NCBI GenBank assembly: GCA_023384675.1
Contig: JAHDVK010000010.1
Span: forward strand, 155,806-219,805
Origin: Bryobacteraceae bacterium
Lineage (GTDB): Bacteria; Acidobacteriota; Terriglobia; Bryobacterales; Bryobacteraceae
Direction: 5' to 3'
DNA length: 64,000 nt
Shown here: one piece after another, positions 27,471-36,029 of the stretch
How positions within the stretch are numbered: the stretch's first letter is position 1
How the letters are laid out: every line of letters begins with the position of its first letter
Position numbers and translations under genes: made by a program
The notes under the pieces: model-generated
What the model was told of the DNA's origin: nothing
Databases searched by the model: none
What the model saw: only the letters and a program-made list of their open reading frames with translations

Positions 27471-27516
27471 GCTCATCGTCCTCACAACCGGTTAAACGCG
27501 ATTCTGCACCATTTGT

Positions 27517-27550
27517 TTGATGGATGTTGGTGATAAGGTATATTCACTCT
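27517..27550 (+). promoter_or_regulatory. Predicted promoter with overlapping dyad before the LysR gene
   Basis: TTGATG (27517-27522) and TATATT (27539-27544) are 16 bp apart, a fair match to a -35/-10 pair. The start of transcription would fall on or next to ATG 27551, so the message may have no leader. GTGA-N10-TCAC (27530-27547) spans the -10 box and is a candidate LysR autoregulation site. Confidence 0.35.
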
Positions 27551-28480
27551 ATGAATTTATCCTCTGTGGACCTGAACCTCCTTGTGGCCCTGGAAGCGCT
27601 GCTTGAGGAGCGCAGCGTAACCCAGGCCGCCCGCCGCGTCGGCCTGAGTCAGCCGGCGATGAGCAACGCCCTGGCCCGGCTTCGCGCACTGTTCGGGGAC
27701 GAACTGCTTCGGCGTGAGGGAGTCAGGATGGTTCTCACCGAGCGCGGCACGCGCCTCGCACCCGCTGTCGCCACGGCTCTCGCCGGCGTTCGCCGCGTCC
27801 TTGCACCCCCGCCCGCCTTCGATCCCGCCCGCGCCGATCTCGAGTTCAACATCGGCCTTACCGACTACGCCGAGGCCCTTCTGATGCCCGCCGTGGCCGC
27901 CCGCCTCGCAAGGGTCGCGCCGGGCATCGTCCTTCGCGGGATCCGGCTCGACAACCTCTTCCTTGCTCCTGAGACCGAACTGGCCGAAGGCCGCTTCGAT
28001 CTGGCTCTTGGCTTCTTCGGCGCCGCTCCGGCCCCCCACCGAGGAATTCTCAGCGCGGCGCTGTGGCGCGACCGCAACGTCTGCGTCTCCGCCACACGCC
28101 ACCCCCGGTTGAAAGGCCGGACCATCACCGAGGAGCAGTTTCTCGCGGAACGCCACGCCGCGGTCTTTTATCGCAGCTCCGGCCCTGGCCTCATGGATAC
28201 GGTTCTAGCCGGCCGCGGGCGCAGCCGGCGGGTCACTCTGTATACGCCACATTTCGTCTCCGCCCTCGCCATCGTCGCCGCCTCCGACCTGATTGCCGCC
28301 GCCCCCGAACGTCTCGCCCGTCTCTACGCCCGCTGGCTCCCGCTGCGGTTCCGCCGCCTGCCAGTGGTCTTCCCCGAGTTCGAGTTCTCGATCGTCTGGC
28401 GGCACAACAGACACACTGACGAAGCCCTCGCCTGGCTTCGTTGCCAGATCATCGAAGCCGCCACGGCGTCAGTACATTAA
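27551..28480 (+). CDS. LysR-type transcriptional regulator (NodD/SyrM branch-like)
   Basis: This 309-residue protein starts MNLSSVDLNLLVALEALLEE, with a winged helix-turn-helix in the first 65 residues (RSVTQAARRVGLSQPAMSNA, then LARLRALFGDELL). The effector domain spans about 90-300. LysR proteins bind a T-N11-A dyad and respond to a small-molecule inducer. It reads divergently from the exported serine hydrolase over an 80-bp gap, the classic arrangement for a LysR regulator and its target. There is no strong ribosome-binding site before this ATG (AAGG lies 12 bp away). Confidence 0.9.
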   Translation: MNLSSVDLNLLVALEALLEERSVTQAARRVGLSQPAMSNALARLRALFGDELLRREGVRMVLTERGTRLAPAVATALAGVRRVLAPPPAFDPARADLEFNIGLTDYAEALLMPAVAARLARVAPGIVLRGIRLDNLFLAPETELAEGRFDLALGFFGAAPAPHRGILSAALWRDRNVCVSATRHPRLKGRTITEEQFLAERHAAVFYRSSGPGLMDTVLAGRGRSRRVTLYTPHFVSALAIVAASDLIAAAPERLARLYARWLPLRFRRLPVVFPEFEFSIVWRHNRHTDEALAWLRCQIIEAATASVH

Positions 28481-28594
28481 GCCGCGCCGCTCCTGGGCGT
28501 CTGGATTTTCCGGGGCATGGATAGAGCTGCGCTGCAGCGCCCAAGGGATCGATCGGACATCGCGGCTGGGATTCGGGAACCGGCAGGGCGGGCG

Positions 28595-29143
28595 CTACCG
28601 GCCGAGGCGTATGCCGAGTGAGACGGCGACGCCGAGATTAGGCAGAACGTGCCGGTTGGCCCAGAGGAACTCTCCGCGAACCAGCAGGCGCCGAACAGGT
28701 TGAAACACCGAGCCTGTCCGCCAGTGCAGGGTCACGCCGGACTGGGTTGATTCAATCGGCACGGTACGTGATCCGCCAGTGGTGTCGAGCACCTGATACA
28801 TCCCTCTGGTACGGTCCCGCTGCCAGCCGGGGCCGAATGCCAAGAACCAGTAAGCGCGGTCGTTCCCCCGCCGGTACTGCAGACCCGGCGAAAGCAGAAC
28901 CCGTCGCAGACGAAAATCCGGCCTGCTGCTGAGAGGCGACGTCAGCGCCTGGACATCCACCGCCCACCGGGAGGTGAAGGGCAAGGTGGCCGCCCCTCCG
29001 TATACCGCTCCGGAGCCTTCCGAGCCCTCGTCTCCACCGCCGCGCATGGCGCCGAAGGTGCCAAGCAACTCGATGCCGCGCGGCGGCTCGCCGAACACTG
29101 CACCACCTGCCCAGAGCAGGAGAAACGGAATCCAAAGTCTCAT
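28595..29143 (-). CDS. Small outer-membrane beta-barrel protein
   Basis: This 182-residue protein starts at ATG 29141-29143 with a signal peptide (MRLWIPFLLLWAGGAVFG). The mature part shows alternating strands with aromatic girdles: IELLGTFGAMRGGG, LQYRRGNDRAYWFLAFGPGW, and the final GVAVSLGIRLGR ending in a barrel-like strand. It resembles small OmpA-like or opacity porin-type barrels. It is convergent with the LysR gene, 114 bp away. No specific function can be given. Confidence 0.6.
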   Translation of the reverse strand: MRLWIPFLLLWAGGAVFGEPPRGIELLGTFGAMRGGGDEGSEGSGAVYGGAATLPFTSRWAVDVQALTSPLSSRPDFRLRRVLLSPGLQYRRGNDRAYWFLAFGPGWQRDRTRGMYQVLDTTGGSRTVPIESTQSGVTLHWRTGSVFQPVRRLLVRGEFLWANRHVLPNLGVAVSLGIRLGR

Positions 29144-29323
29144 GAGTTCTGCCCCACTGACAGCATTATGCTCCTGGACGCGGCTTGCGGCAATTGTCAA
29201 ACGTGCTCAAGTGGCGAGCCGGAATTGAGCCGTGCGAGGCCAGCGTCCGCGCGGAGGAGCGAGGGTAGGGCAGTGCGAGTGGACGTTGGCGGATGAACGA
29301 TAGTGCTGAGCGATTTCCGGCGT

Positions 29324-29361
29324 CTATCCGCTCACGGCGGCAGGCTGCCGCCGCGGGATAG
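29324..29361. repeat. Long GC-rich hairpin in the intergenic gap
   Basis: CGGCGGCA-GGC-TGCCGCCG (29335-29353) is a perfect 8-bp stem with a 3-base loop. Outer arms CTATCC (29324-29329) and GGATAG (29356-29361) extend it. It lies 60 bp past the stop of the DegT gene on the minus strand. No T-run follows on either strand, so it is not a standard terminator. It may stabilise the 3' end of that message. The rest of the 276-bp gap shows nothing else. Confidence 0.5.
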
Positions 29362-29420
29362 TGGTGTTCAGCGACGCGTGCGCCTCTGTGACCTGACTTC
29401 GATACTTTGAACCAGGTTAT

Positions 29421-30707
29421 TCACACGAGATCGCGACGGTGCGCCCACACCTTCTCGAAGGCCTTCGCATACTGTTCAATCAGCTCCGGCGCTTCGCCGT
29501 ACTGGCAGCGGACGAACAGGTGGTTGGCGTTCACCCACGCATTGCCGGGCATCGAAGCGGGGATCGTGGGCGGATGATGCCACCATTTGGCTTCGGAATA
29601 GATCTTGAGCTTGTGCTGCTCGGGATAGTCCCAGAAGCTCACGGCAACCCCCTCGGCCTTCAGCGCATTCAGAATGTTGTCGCGCGCAACACCCACTTTC
29701 GCGAAGTCAACCAGCAGCATGTTGCCGCTATAGTAGGCGCGTTCCTGGCCGGGCAGCAGGCGCGGTTCGGCCACACCCTCGAGCTGAAGCAGGCGGGCGT
29801 TCAGGGCCTTGACGTTCTTGCGCGCCACCGCGTTGCGCTCATCCAGGCTCCGGAGCTGGACGCGCGCAATCGCCGCGGCCAGGGGATGCATCCGGTACTT
29901 CTGCCCGAAACCCGTGCCCTCGTAAGCGCGCACGGGACTGTCCGCGGCGAACTTCACCGGATCTTCGTAGTGACCGAACGCTGCCGCACGCTCATAGTGC
30001 TCGCGCGTCTTATACATCCCCATCCCGCCTTCCACCGAGGGCATCACCTTGGAAAGCTGATAACTGTAGATGGCCATGTCGCCGAACGTGCCCATCTTGC
30101 GGCCGTGCATGGATGCGCCGTGCGCGTGCGCCGCGTCTTCCAGCAGAATCAGTCCTTTTTCACGGGCCCAGGCGCTGATGGAGTCCATCTCACAGGGCAG
30201 GCCCCAGGAGTGCATCACTTCGATCGCTTTGGTCCGCGGCGTCAGTTTGCGCTTGGCGTCCTCGAGGTCGAAAGTGGCCGTCTTGGGATCGATGTCGATG
30301 AAGACCGGCACCAAGCCGAAGAAGCGCAGTGCGAGGCACGGCGAGAAAAACGTGTAGCTCGGAACCATCACTTCGCTGCCCGGCGGCAGATCCAGCGCGA
30401 AGTACATGGACGTAATCGCGCTCGTCCCGTTCATGTGCGCCTTCACGAATTCGGCGCCGGTGTAGTCCTGCCATTCCTTCTCGAAAAGGGGAATTTCCTG
30501 GTAAAAGCGCCCGGAATCGATCAGCTCATGCAGGGCTTTCTTTTCCGCCGCGCCGTAACGCGGCCAGTTGCTGAGCGCCGAGGCACGGGCCGGCGAATAC
30601 GTGACGGCCTTCTGACCGCCCTTCAGGGCCAGGGTTTCGCGATACGCGCCGCCGGCGGCGGGGGCTGCGGCGGCGGCGGATAAAAAAGTGCGTCGAGTCG
30701 TTGGCAT
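29421..30707 (-). CDS. DegT/DnrJ/EryC1-type PLP aminotransferase with a Tat leader
   Basis: This 428-residue protein has the fold of sugar aminotransferases: VMVPSYTFFSPCLALRFF, FIDIDPKTATFDLED, D191 in LILLEDAAHAHG, and the PLP lysine K220 in IYSYQLSKVMPSVEGGMG. The N-terminus reads MPTTRRTFLSAAAAAPAAGG, a textbook twin-arginine leader with a following A-rich segment. Most enzymes of this family act in the cytoplasm on nucleotide sugars, so an exported one is unusual. PLP would have to be loaded before export, which the Tat route allows. It is followed by a ceramidase-like gene upstream on the same strand (28 bp). Substrate unknown. Confidence 0.85.
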   Translation of the reverse strand: MPTTRRTFLSAAAAAPAAGGAYRETLALKGGQKAVTYSPARASALSNWPRYGAAEKKALHELIDSGRFYQEIPLFEKEWQDYTGAEFVKAHMNGTSAITSMYFALDLPPGSEVMVPSYTFFSPCLALRFFGLVPVFIDIDPKTATFDLEDAKRKLTPRTKAIEVMHSWGLPCEMDSISAWAREKGLILLEDAAHAHGASMHGRKMGTFGDMAIYSYQLSKVMPSVEGGMGMYKTREHYERAAAFGHYEDPVKFAADSPVRAYEGTGFGQKYRMHPLAAAIARVQLRSLDERNAVARKNVKALNARLLQLEGVAEPRLLPGQERAYYSGNMLLVDFAKVGVARDNILNALKAEGVAVSFWDYPEQHKLKIYSEAKWWHHPPTIPASMPGNAWVNANHLFVRCQYGEAPELIEQYAKAFEKVWAHRRDLV

Positions 30708-30735
30708 GACGGTTCATCCTCTGGAAACAATCGGA

Positions 30736-32025
30736 TCATAGCGCAAGCAGCGCGGATATAGTTCGTTTCACGATAACCTCGGAACCGGGTCCGGCGTTCG
30801 CGGCCGAAGGCTCGTAGCCGCCTTCCTCGAAGGCGGAATCAGGACAGATGTAGCCGGGGCTGATGTCGCTGTAGCCAGCGATCAGCGCCTCGGGCGCGTG
30901 CCGCTGGAAATCGAGCATGGGTTCGCCGGGCAGAATCACAAGCTGCACTGTGCCCAGCGCCACGCGCGTGAACATAAGCGGCTCGCGCCGCCGGGCGAAA
31001 GCCGCCCGGATGGCGCGGCGGTAGAGTTGCTGCGGGCCCGGATCCTCGGCCGATGGCCACTCGGGGTTCCCTTCGGCGGGGCCGGGGAGACGGACTTGCG
31101 CCGTGCGCCAATCCATCGCGCCCGCCGCGGCCGTTTGCGTCGCGGAGATCGAGGCTCGCATCCCCGTTTCGAGCCGCCCGGCGAGTGCGCGGCGTGCCGC
31201 CTCGCTGCCGTCGTTGTACTTGCCCGCCGTCACGTCGCCCGCGCAACCGGTGAGACAAATCTGCGGAACCCCTTCTTCCTGCTCCACAGCCTCCCGGGCC
31301 GCGCCCACGAAGTCGCTCGAAACCTGGCCATTGCAACAGAAAGACTGCGGGTGGCAGGCGTAGTGGTGCAGGCGCACGAGTGGGCGGCTGCCGTGGAACA
31401 GGGTGAGGGTGCGGAGGCGCGTGTCGATATCGCCCTCGGGCAGGGCGGCGAGTGCGGGGTCTTTTGCGCCACTGCTGAATCGCGTCACCAACTTGCCGTC
31501 CACCATGAGCCGGCGCGCGCTCGCGATCTTCTCCGGATGCGCCACGCCCAGGCCCACGGCGTCCACGGGCGTCAGGTCTTCCAACGCGCGCGCCGCGGCC
31601 TTCGCGAGGCGCGCCGTGACTGTTTGCAAGAAACGCCGGCTCATCATCAGAGGCGGCCGTGCGAGCTGCGCCATTAGCTCATACCCATCCCCTTCGGCAT
31701 AGGGGGCGGTGTGTTGATGAACCGCCACCACCGCCACGCGCTCCGGCGCGGTCCTCACCGCCCGCGCCAGTGCGTTTACGAACATCCGGTGGACGAAGCC
31801 GCCAAGCCCGCACCAGTCCACGGCGCAGACCACCGCGCGCCCCCCGGGGCCGTCCAGCACAATGCCTTTCGCCCAGAGCGGGTCCACGACCTCCCGCGCG
31901 GGGTCCACCCAGATCAGCGGTTCGCCCAGTGCCGGCGTCGCGTCAGCCCGGAACGCGGCCGCCCGCCAGCCCGCAGGCGCCGCGCCCAGCGCCGCCATCC
32001 CCAGACTGAATTCTCGCCGCGTCAT
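30736..32025 (-). CDS. Tat-exported neutral ceramidase-like hydrolase
   Basis: This 429-residue protein starts at ATG 32023-32025 with a twin-arginine leader (MTRREFSLGMAALGAAPAG). The body matches the alkaline/neutral ceramidase-like fold seen in many exported acidobacterial and planctomycete proteins: KGIVLDGPGGRAVVCAVDWC, VAVVAVHQHTAPYAEGD (metal-type histidines), HHYACHPQSFCCNGQVSSDF and LTGCAGDVTAGKYNDGS. Ceramidases cut the amide of ceramide with zinc help; whether this one does so is unproven. It sits upstream of the DegT gene in the same unit. Confidence 0.75.
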   Translation of the reverse strand: MTRREFSLGMAALGAAPAGWRAAAFRADATPALGEPLIWVDPAREVVDPLWAKGIVLDGPGGRAVVCAVDWCGLGGFVHRMFVNALARAVRTAPERVAVVAVHQHTAPYAEGDGYELMAQLARPPLMMSRRFLQTVTARLAKAAARALEDLTPVDAVGLGVAHPEKIASARRLMVDGKLVTRFSSGAKDPALAALPEGDIDTRLRTLTLFHGSRPLVRLHHYACHPQSFCCNGQVSSDFVGAAREAVEQEEGVPQICLTGCAGDVTAGKYNDGSEAARRALAGRLETGMRASISATQTAAAGAMDWRTAQVRLPGPAEGNPEWPSAEDPGPQQLYRRAIRAAFARRREPLMFTRVALGTVQLVILPGEPMLDFQRHAPEALIAGYSDISPGYICPDSAFEEGGYEPSAANAGPGSEVIVKRTISALLAL

Positions 32026-32391
32026 GAACCTTCGTGATGCCTCAATCATACGCGCCCGCGCGCGCCAGGGCCAACCGTGTCGCAGGCCAGCGCCGCCTCC
32101 CGCGCCCGCCACGCCGCTGCGTGATTCCCTCCAGCCAGCCCGCCAATCCAGGTCGCATGCGCCCTGCAACTCGCCGCCCCCGGCAGAATCGTCGCCGGCT
32201 GAATCGACAGCGTATCGGCCTGCCCCTGCGCACCCGATCAGGGGAGAAATTGAAGGGAGCGAACGCTGCAACTTCTACAAATGACGCGGCAGGGAAGCCA
32301 CCCCACGCAGCCATACTCCGCGCGAGTAGGGGCTTCCGGTTTTGCGAACCTGAGGGCCGGAATCGCCGTCTTCATACAAAAGGAGACTGTC
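32026..32391. other. Intergenic gap with a possible gene relic on the minus strand
   Basis: No start-to-stop gene is convincing here. On the minus strand, 32046-32237 is open and reads like the tail of a protein (DTLSIQPATILPGAASCRAH, then a glycine/alanine-rich end), but it has no start codon near a ribosome-binding site and stops 21 bp before the ceramidase-like gene. It may be what is left of a decayed gene. AAGGAG at about 32380 belongs to the next gene. Confidence 0.3.
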
Positions 32392-32643
32392 ATGCCCAAC
32401 ACCACGCCCCATACCGTCGAGAGCATGCCGGAGGCTGCCAAGAAGAAAAATCGCCAAACGGCGCAATTGATCGTCAAGGGCCGCGCCATGCGATGCCCGA
32501 TGTGCGGACATGAATGGTTCTGGGAGCGAAAGGTGCTGCTTAACAGCCGTGGAATGACGTTCTTCGGGCTGGACTGGGCCAACCGCGAGTCGCGCGCGTT
32601 GGTGTGCGACGATTGCGGGCATCTTCTCTTCTTCACTCGCTAG
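32392..32643 (+). CDS. Small zinc-ribbon protein
   Basis: This 83-residue protein starts at ATG 32392 with AAGGAG 6-7 bp upstream. It has a short basic N-terminus (EAAKKKNRQTAQLIVKGRAM) and two C-P-M-C-G and C-D-D-C-G knuckles (about 35-39 and 73-77), the layout of a four-cysteine zinc ribbon, with WFWERKVLL between. Such small ribbons bind nucleic acid or proteins. No partner is apparent nearby. Confidence 0.7.
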   Translation: MPNTTPHTVESMPEAAKKKNRQTAQLIVKGRAMRCPMCGHEWFWERKVLLNSRGMTFFGLDWANRESRALVCDDCGHLLFFTR

Positions 32644-33025
32644 GTGGAGCAGCCAACGCAGGGCCTCAGATGGACAGACGTCGCCGAGCGGCGCGCTATG
32701 TGCGGCCCACTCGACACGGACAAAGCCGTCGTTGTGGCCCGCTGCGCCAGTCCCCGAGCATGCTGCATGTCTCGCCGAGTCTGAGCCGGAATACGGGGTC
32801 ACGATCATCGCCGTCACCGCCGCCGCGAGTCTTGAGACGTCGCGCAAGGCGGCGCCAAGGGTTAAACCGGGAGCCCGCTGGAACGGAGTGAGTGCCTACG
32901 CGGACGAACCTGCCATCGGGGGGCTGGGTGCGGGTGGTACTGCCGGATGGGCGTTCGGGCGCGGCGGGGACGTTCGATGCGCCTTTTGCGGAAGGTCTCC
33001 GTGGAATAATGCAGGTGCGAAGCAA
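32644..33025. other. Intergenic gap without a supported gene
   Basis: This 382-bp stretch runs from the zinc-ribbon stop to the VWFA start. Frames are open on both strands, as expected at this GC content, but none has a convincing start and ribosome-binding site. No repeat, terminator or operator is clear. An AATAAT at 33005-33010 could be part of the VWFA promoter. Confidence 0.5.
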
Positions 33026-34648
33026 ATGCGACCTCTTGCTCTTTTTCTGGTTTTGGCGCTGCCGGCGCCCGCACAGGAGACGCCGGTGTTCCGGATCGGA
33101 ACTCGGCTGGTGGAGTTGAACGTGGTGGTGACGGGGCGGGATGGCAAGCCGTTGAAGGATCTGACCGAGAACGATTTCGAGGTCGTGGAGGGCGGCAAGG
33201 CGAAACCGCTGGCGTTCTTCAATCCCGCGGCTGCGGAGCCGCTGGCGGTTGAGGCGCTGCCGCCGGGCGTGTTCTCGAATCGCCCCGAATATGTGAAGGC
33301 GCCGCCGCGGAGTCTGACCGTGATTCTGCTGGACTGGCTGAACACGGAGCCTCGCGATCAGCAATTCGCGCGGGCGCAGGTCGCTGAGTATCTGAAGGAA
33401 ATGGACGCGAGCGACCGGGTGGCGATCTACACGTTGAGCGGAAGCCTGCGGGTGGCGCACGACTACACGGACGATCCGGCGTCACTCGCCCAAGCGGTGG
33501 AGAAGATCCGCGCCGAGTGGCCGCCGGCGGGGTTGAAGGAAGACCAAAGCCTGCTGCGGCAAGCCGAGCTGACGGCCACCTATCTTGCGCAGGCGACGGG
33601 ACAAACCGAACAGGACGCGATCAATGAAGCGGCGAATTTCCAGAAGGAAGTGCGGGTGACGCACACGCTGAAACAGTTTGAGTTCATTGCGCAGCGTCTG
33701 GCGGGGCTGCCGGGACGGAAGAACCTGGTGTGGGTGAGCGCGGGGATTCCGCTGCTGGTGACTTGGTCGATGATGCAGGTGGGCGGGAGCGCCAATCCCG
33801 GCCTGCGGACATTCGACCGGGAGTTCAGCCGCGCAGTGCGGGCAGTGACGGACGCGGGCGTGTCGGTGTATGCGATTGACGCGCGGGGATTGCGTCCGGA
33901 TGTGGACGCGCCGGAGATGACCGAACTGCGGACGAAGCGGCCGGGGTTTGCGGGCGCGCCGCAGGCGGGCATGCGCGACGCGATGGCGGCGGATACGCTG
34001 TCTTCGATTCAGGGGCTGGCCGAGGAGACGGGCGGGCGGGTGGTGCGGAACATGAACGAAGTGGAGGCGGGCATCCGTCAGTCGTTGGACGATGCGGCGT
34101 CGAGCTACACGGTGGCGTATTACACGGACGAGGACAAGAACCGCCGCCCGCGCCAGATCGAGATCCGGCTGAAGCGGAAGGACGCCGTGGCCTACTACCG
34201 GCGCAGCGTGAGCGTGGGGCCGGTGGCGGCTTCAGTAAGCGGTGCGGAGATGATTCAACATTCGCTCGCCGCGACGGGGGTGCTGGTGAACGCGGAAGTG
34301 GTAGATACTGGTTCGCGGCTCAAAGTTACGGTTCAGATCGACCCCTCCGGTCTCACGCTTCGCGAGGAGCGGGGCGCGGTGACGGGCGCAGTGGAACTGT
34401 ATTACGCCGTGATTGGCGCGGATGGGAAGTCGAAAGTGGAGACGTCGAAGGTGAGCCTGAAACTGACGCAGGCGCAGGCGCAGCAGATCGCACAAAGCGG
34501 TCTGGTGTTACCGAAGGAAATGAGCAAGCCCGGCAACGCGGCGCGGCTCCGGATTCTGGTGCGCGACAGCGAAAGCGGCGCAAGTGGACTGATCGAAGTG
34601 GACTTGCGAGCGGCGCTCAAAGGCCAGGCCCGGGTTTTGCTACCATGA
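33026..34648 (+). CDS. Exported VWFA-domain protein, acidobacterial type
   Basis: This 540-residue protein has a signal peptide (MRPLALFLVLALPAPAQ). It carries the start typical of the acidobacterial VWFA family: FRIGTRLVELNVVVTGRDGK, then LKDLTENDFEVVEGGK. A von Willebrand factor A-like fold follows (about 95-340: LTVILLDWLNTEP in place of the usual DxSxS start, RKNLVWVSAGIPLL, VSVYAIDARGL). The last 200 residues form a beta-rich region (SSYTVAYYTDEDKNRRPRQI). The metal-site DxSxS is changed to D-W-L-N-T, so cation binding may be lost. It overlaps the DUF3467 gene by 4 bp (ATGA), so they are coupled. Confidence 0.85.
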   Translation: MRPLALFLVLALPAPAQETPVFRIGTRLVELNVVVTGRDGKPLKDLTENDFEVVEGGKAKPLAFFNPAAAEPLAVEALPPGVFSNRPEYVKAPPRSLTVILLDWLNTEPRDQQFARAQVAEYLKEMDASDRVAIYTLSGSLRVAHDYTDDPASLAQAVEKIRAEWPPAGLKEDQSLLRQAELTATYLAQATGQTEQDAINEAANFQKEVRVTHTLKQFEFIAQRLAGLPGRKNLVWVSAGIPLLVTWSMMQVGGSANPGLRTFDREFSRAVRAVTDAGVSVYAIDARGLRPDVDAPEMTELRTKRPGFAGAPQAGMRDAMAADTLSSIQGLAEETGGRVVRNMNEVEAGIRQSLDDAASSYTVAYYTDEDKNRRPRQIEIRLKRKDAVAYYRRSVSVGPVAASVSGAEMIQHSLAATGVLVNAEVVDTGSRLKVTVQIDPSGLTLREERGAVTGAVELYYAVIGADGKSKVETSKVSLKLTQAQAQQIAQSGLVLPKEMSKPGNAARLRILVRDSESGASGLIEVDLRAALKGQARVLLP

Positions 34649-34950
34649 GGCCGATGCAACCCTTGCCGAATCCGCCGGCCTTGAATCTCCAGACGACGGA
34701 GGATTACCGCGAAGGCTACGCCAACAGCGTTCAACTGCGGGCCAGCCTGTGGGATTTCTTCCTGCTTTTCGGTCAGATGAAGCAATCGCGCCCTGAGGAA
34801 GTAACGATTGAAAATTTTCAAGGGGTTTATTTGAGTCCGCAACAGGCTAAGGCTCTGCTGAATGTTCTGCAGCAGAATATTCAGCAGTACGAATCGACCT
34901 TCGGGGAGATCCGGCTGGAGGCTAGAAGCGGTTCAGGTTCGATCCAATAG
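34645..34950 (+). CDS. DUF3467 protein
   Basis: This 101-residue protein matches DUF3467: EGYANSVQLRASLWDFFLLF, a middle VTIENFQGVYLSPQQAKALL and NVLQQNIQQYESTFGEIRLE. The family is widespread as a small standalone protein of unknown function, with a fold that suggests protein binding. The start ATG 34645 shares ATGA with the stop of the VWFA gene; a second in-frame ATG at 34654 is possible. Confidence 0.8.
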   Translation: MRPMQPLPNPPALNLQTTEDYREGYANSVQLRASLWDFFLLFGQMKQSRPEEVTIENFQGVYLSPQQAKALLNVLQQNIQQYESTFGEIRLEARSGSGSIQ

Positions 34951-35091
34951 CGGTTGCCGGGCGGGAACAAATCCAGCTGCAACCCGGTGGCCCGCCGCGC
35001 CGTCAGTTGTGCAGACGGGCTTGCGGCATGGCCGTTTGAATGGCGTCGAGGCCGTCGGGAATTGGCGAGGTCTATGAGTTCAGGAGGCACC

Positions 35092-35967
35092 ATGCGAATT
35101 TTGTTCTTAATTGTCTTGACCTGCGGCGCCCTTTTTGCGCAGAACGTCCGTCCCATCCCTTGGAAGAACAGCCCGATTCAGGCCAGCGCGGCGGTGAAGG
35201 GCGCGGCTACGGCCAAAGCCGCGCAGGCGGGAACGGCGCGCAAGACGTTCTTCTTCCCCGAGGATGTCGTTTTTCCGCATCTTGCCACCGGCGACGGATG
35301 GGAGACCGAATTCACGTTCGTCAATATGTCCGAGTTGGCCGTGGATTTTGACGTATATTTTTATAATCCGCAAGGTGGGGAGTTGGTGGTGACGCTGCGC
35401 GAGCAGCCCGCGGGCCCTTCGATTGTGAATAGCGCGTTTGAAGTTTCGCTGGGCAGCGGCGCGAGCACGACGGTGATTCTGGTGGATACGACCCCGGGCC
35501 AGCTACGCACCGGATGGGCCGTGGTAGACTACAACGCCAACACGGAGTTCCGGCTCGGTGGACATGCGACGTTCCGGCAGAAGATCGCCGGGCGGCCCGA
35601 TTTCGAGGCACTGATCCCGATGAGTTCATACGAGGATTACGCCTTCCTGCTGCCCATCAACGACAGTGCTGGCTTCATCACAGCCGCCGCCATCTGCAAC
35701 CCATCGGCGAACCTCACGGCCAACATCCAGCTGCAACTTCTGGATGACGATGGGAACGAGATCGCGAGCCGCAACATCACGCTGGGGCCGGAGCAGCAGA
35801 CAGCGGTCGCGGTGCGGGAGTGGTTCCCCGGAGTCGTCGGCCGCTATGCGACGCTTTACGTAGAGTCCAGCACGGACCGGCTCTCTGCGATCGGCCTGCG
35901 CTTCAATACCGGGGGCGGTAATTCGTTTTCGTCAGTACCCATCATGAACTGGGCCGGAATTCTGTAG
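35092..35967 (+). CDS. Secreted protein with one copy of a ~200-residue beta module
   Basis: This 291-residue protein starts at ATG 35092 with AGGAGG 4 bp upstream and a signal peptide (MRILFLIVLTCGALFAQ). The mature part is one module: FPHLATGDGWETEFTFVNMS, GWAVVDYNANTEFRLGGHAT, FRQKIAGRPDFEALIPMS, LLPINDSAGFITAAAICNPS and the end IGLRFNTGGGNSFSS. The same landmarks, in the same order, occur twice in the 785-residue protein at 39605-41962. No enzyme motif is present. A structural or adhesive surface role is a guess. Confidence 0.75.
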   Translation: MRILFLIVLTCGALFAQNVRPIPWKNSPIQASAAVKGAATAKAAQAGTARKTFFFPEDVVFPHLATGDGWETEFTFVNMSELAVDFDVYFYNPQGGELVVTLREQPAGPSIVNSAFEVSLGSGASTTVILVDTTPGQLRTGWAVVDYNANTEFRLGGHATFRQKIAGRPDFEALIPMSSYEDYAFLLPINDSAGFITAAAICNPSANLTANIQLQLLDDDGNEIASRNITLGPEQQTAVAVREWFPGVVGRYATLYVESSTDRLSAIGLRFNTGGGNSFSSVPIMNWAGIL

Positions 35968-36029
35968 AGGAATCGCTTGGACTGGGGCGGGTGGCCGGGC
36001 ACGCCCCGTGATATCCTGCTTAGTCAATC

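Noticed and set aside
29324..29361. Reading the hairpin as a Rho-independent terminator
   Set aside because: No T-run follows on either strand, so only a generic hairpin is reported.
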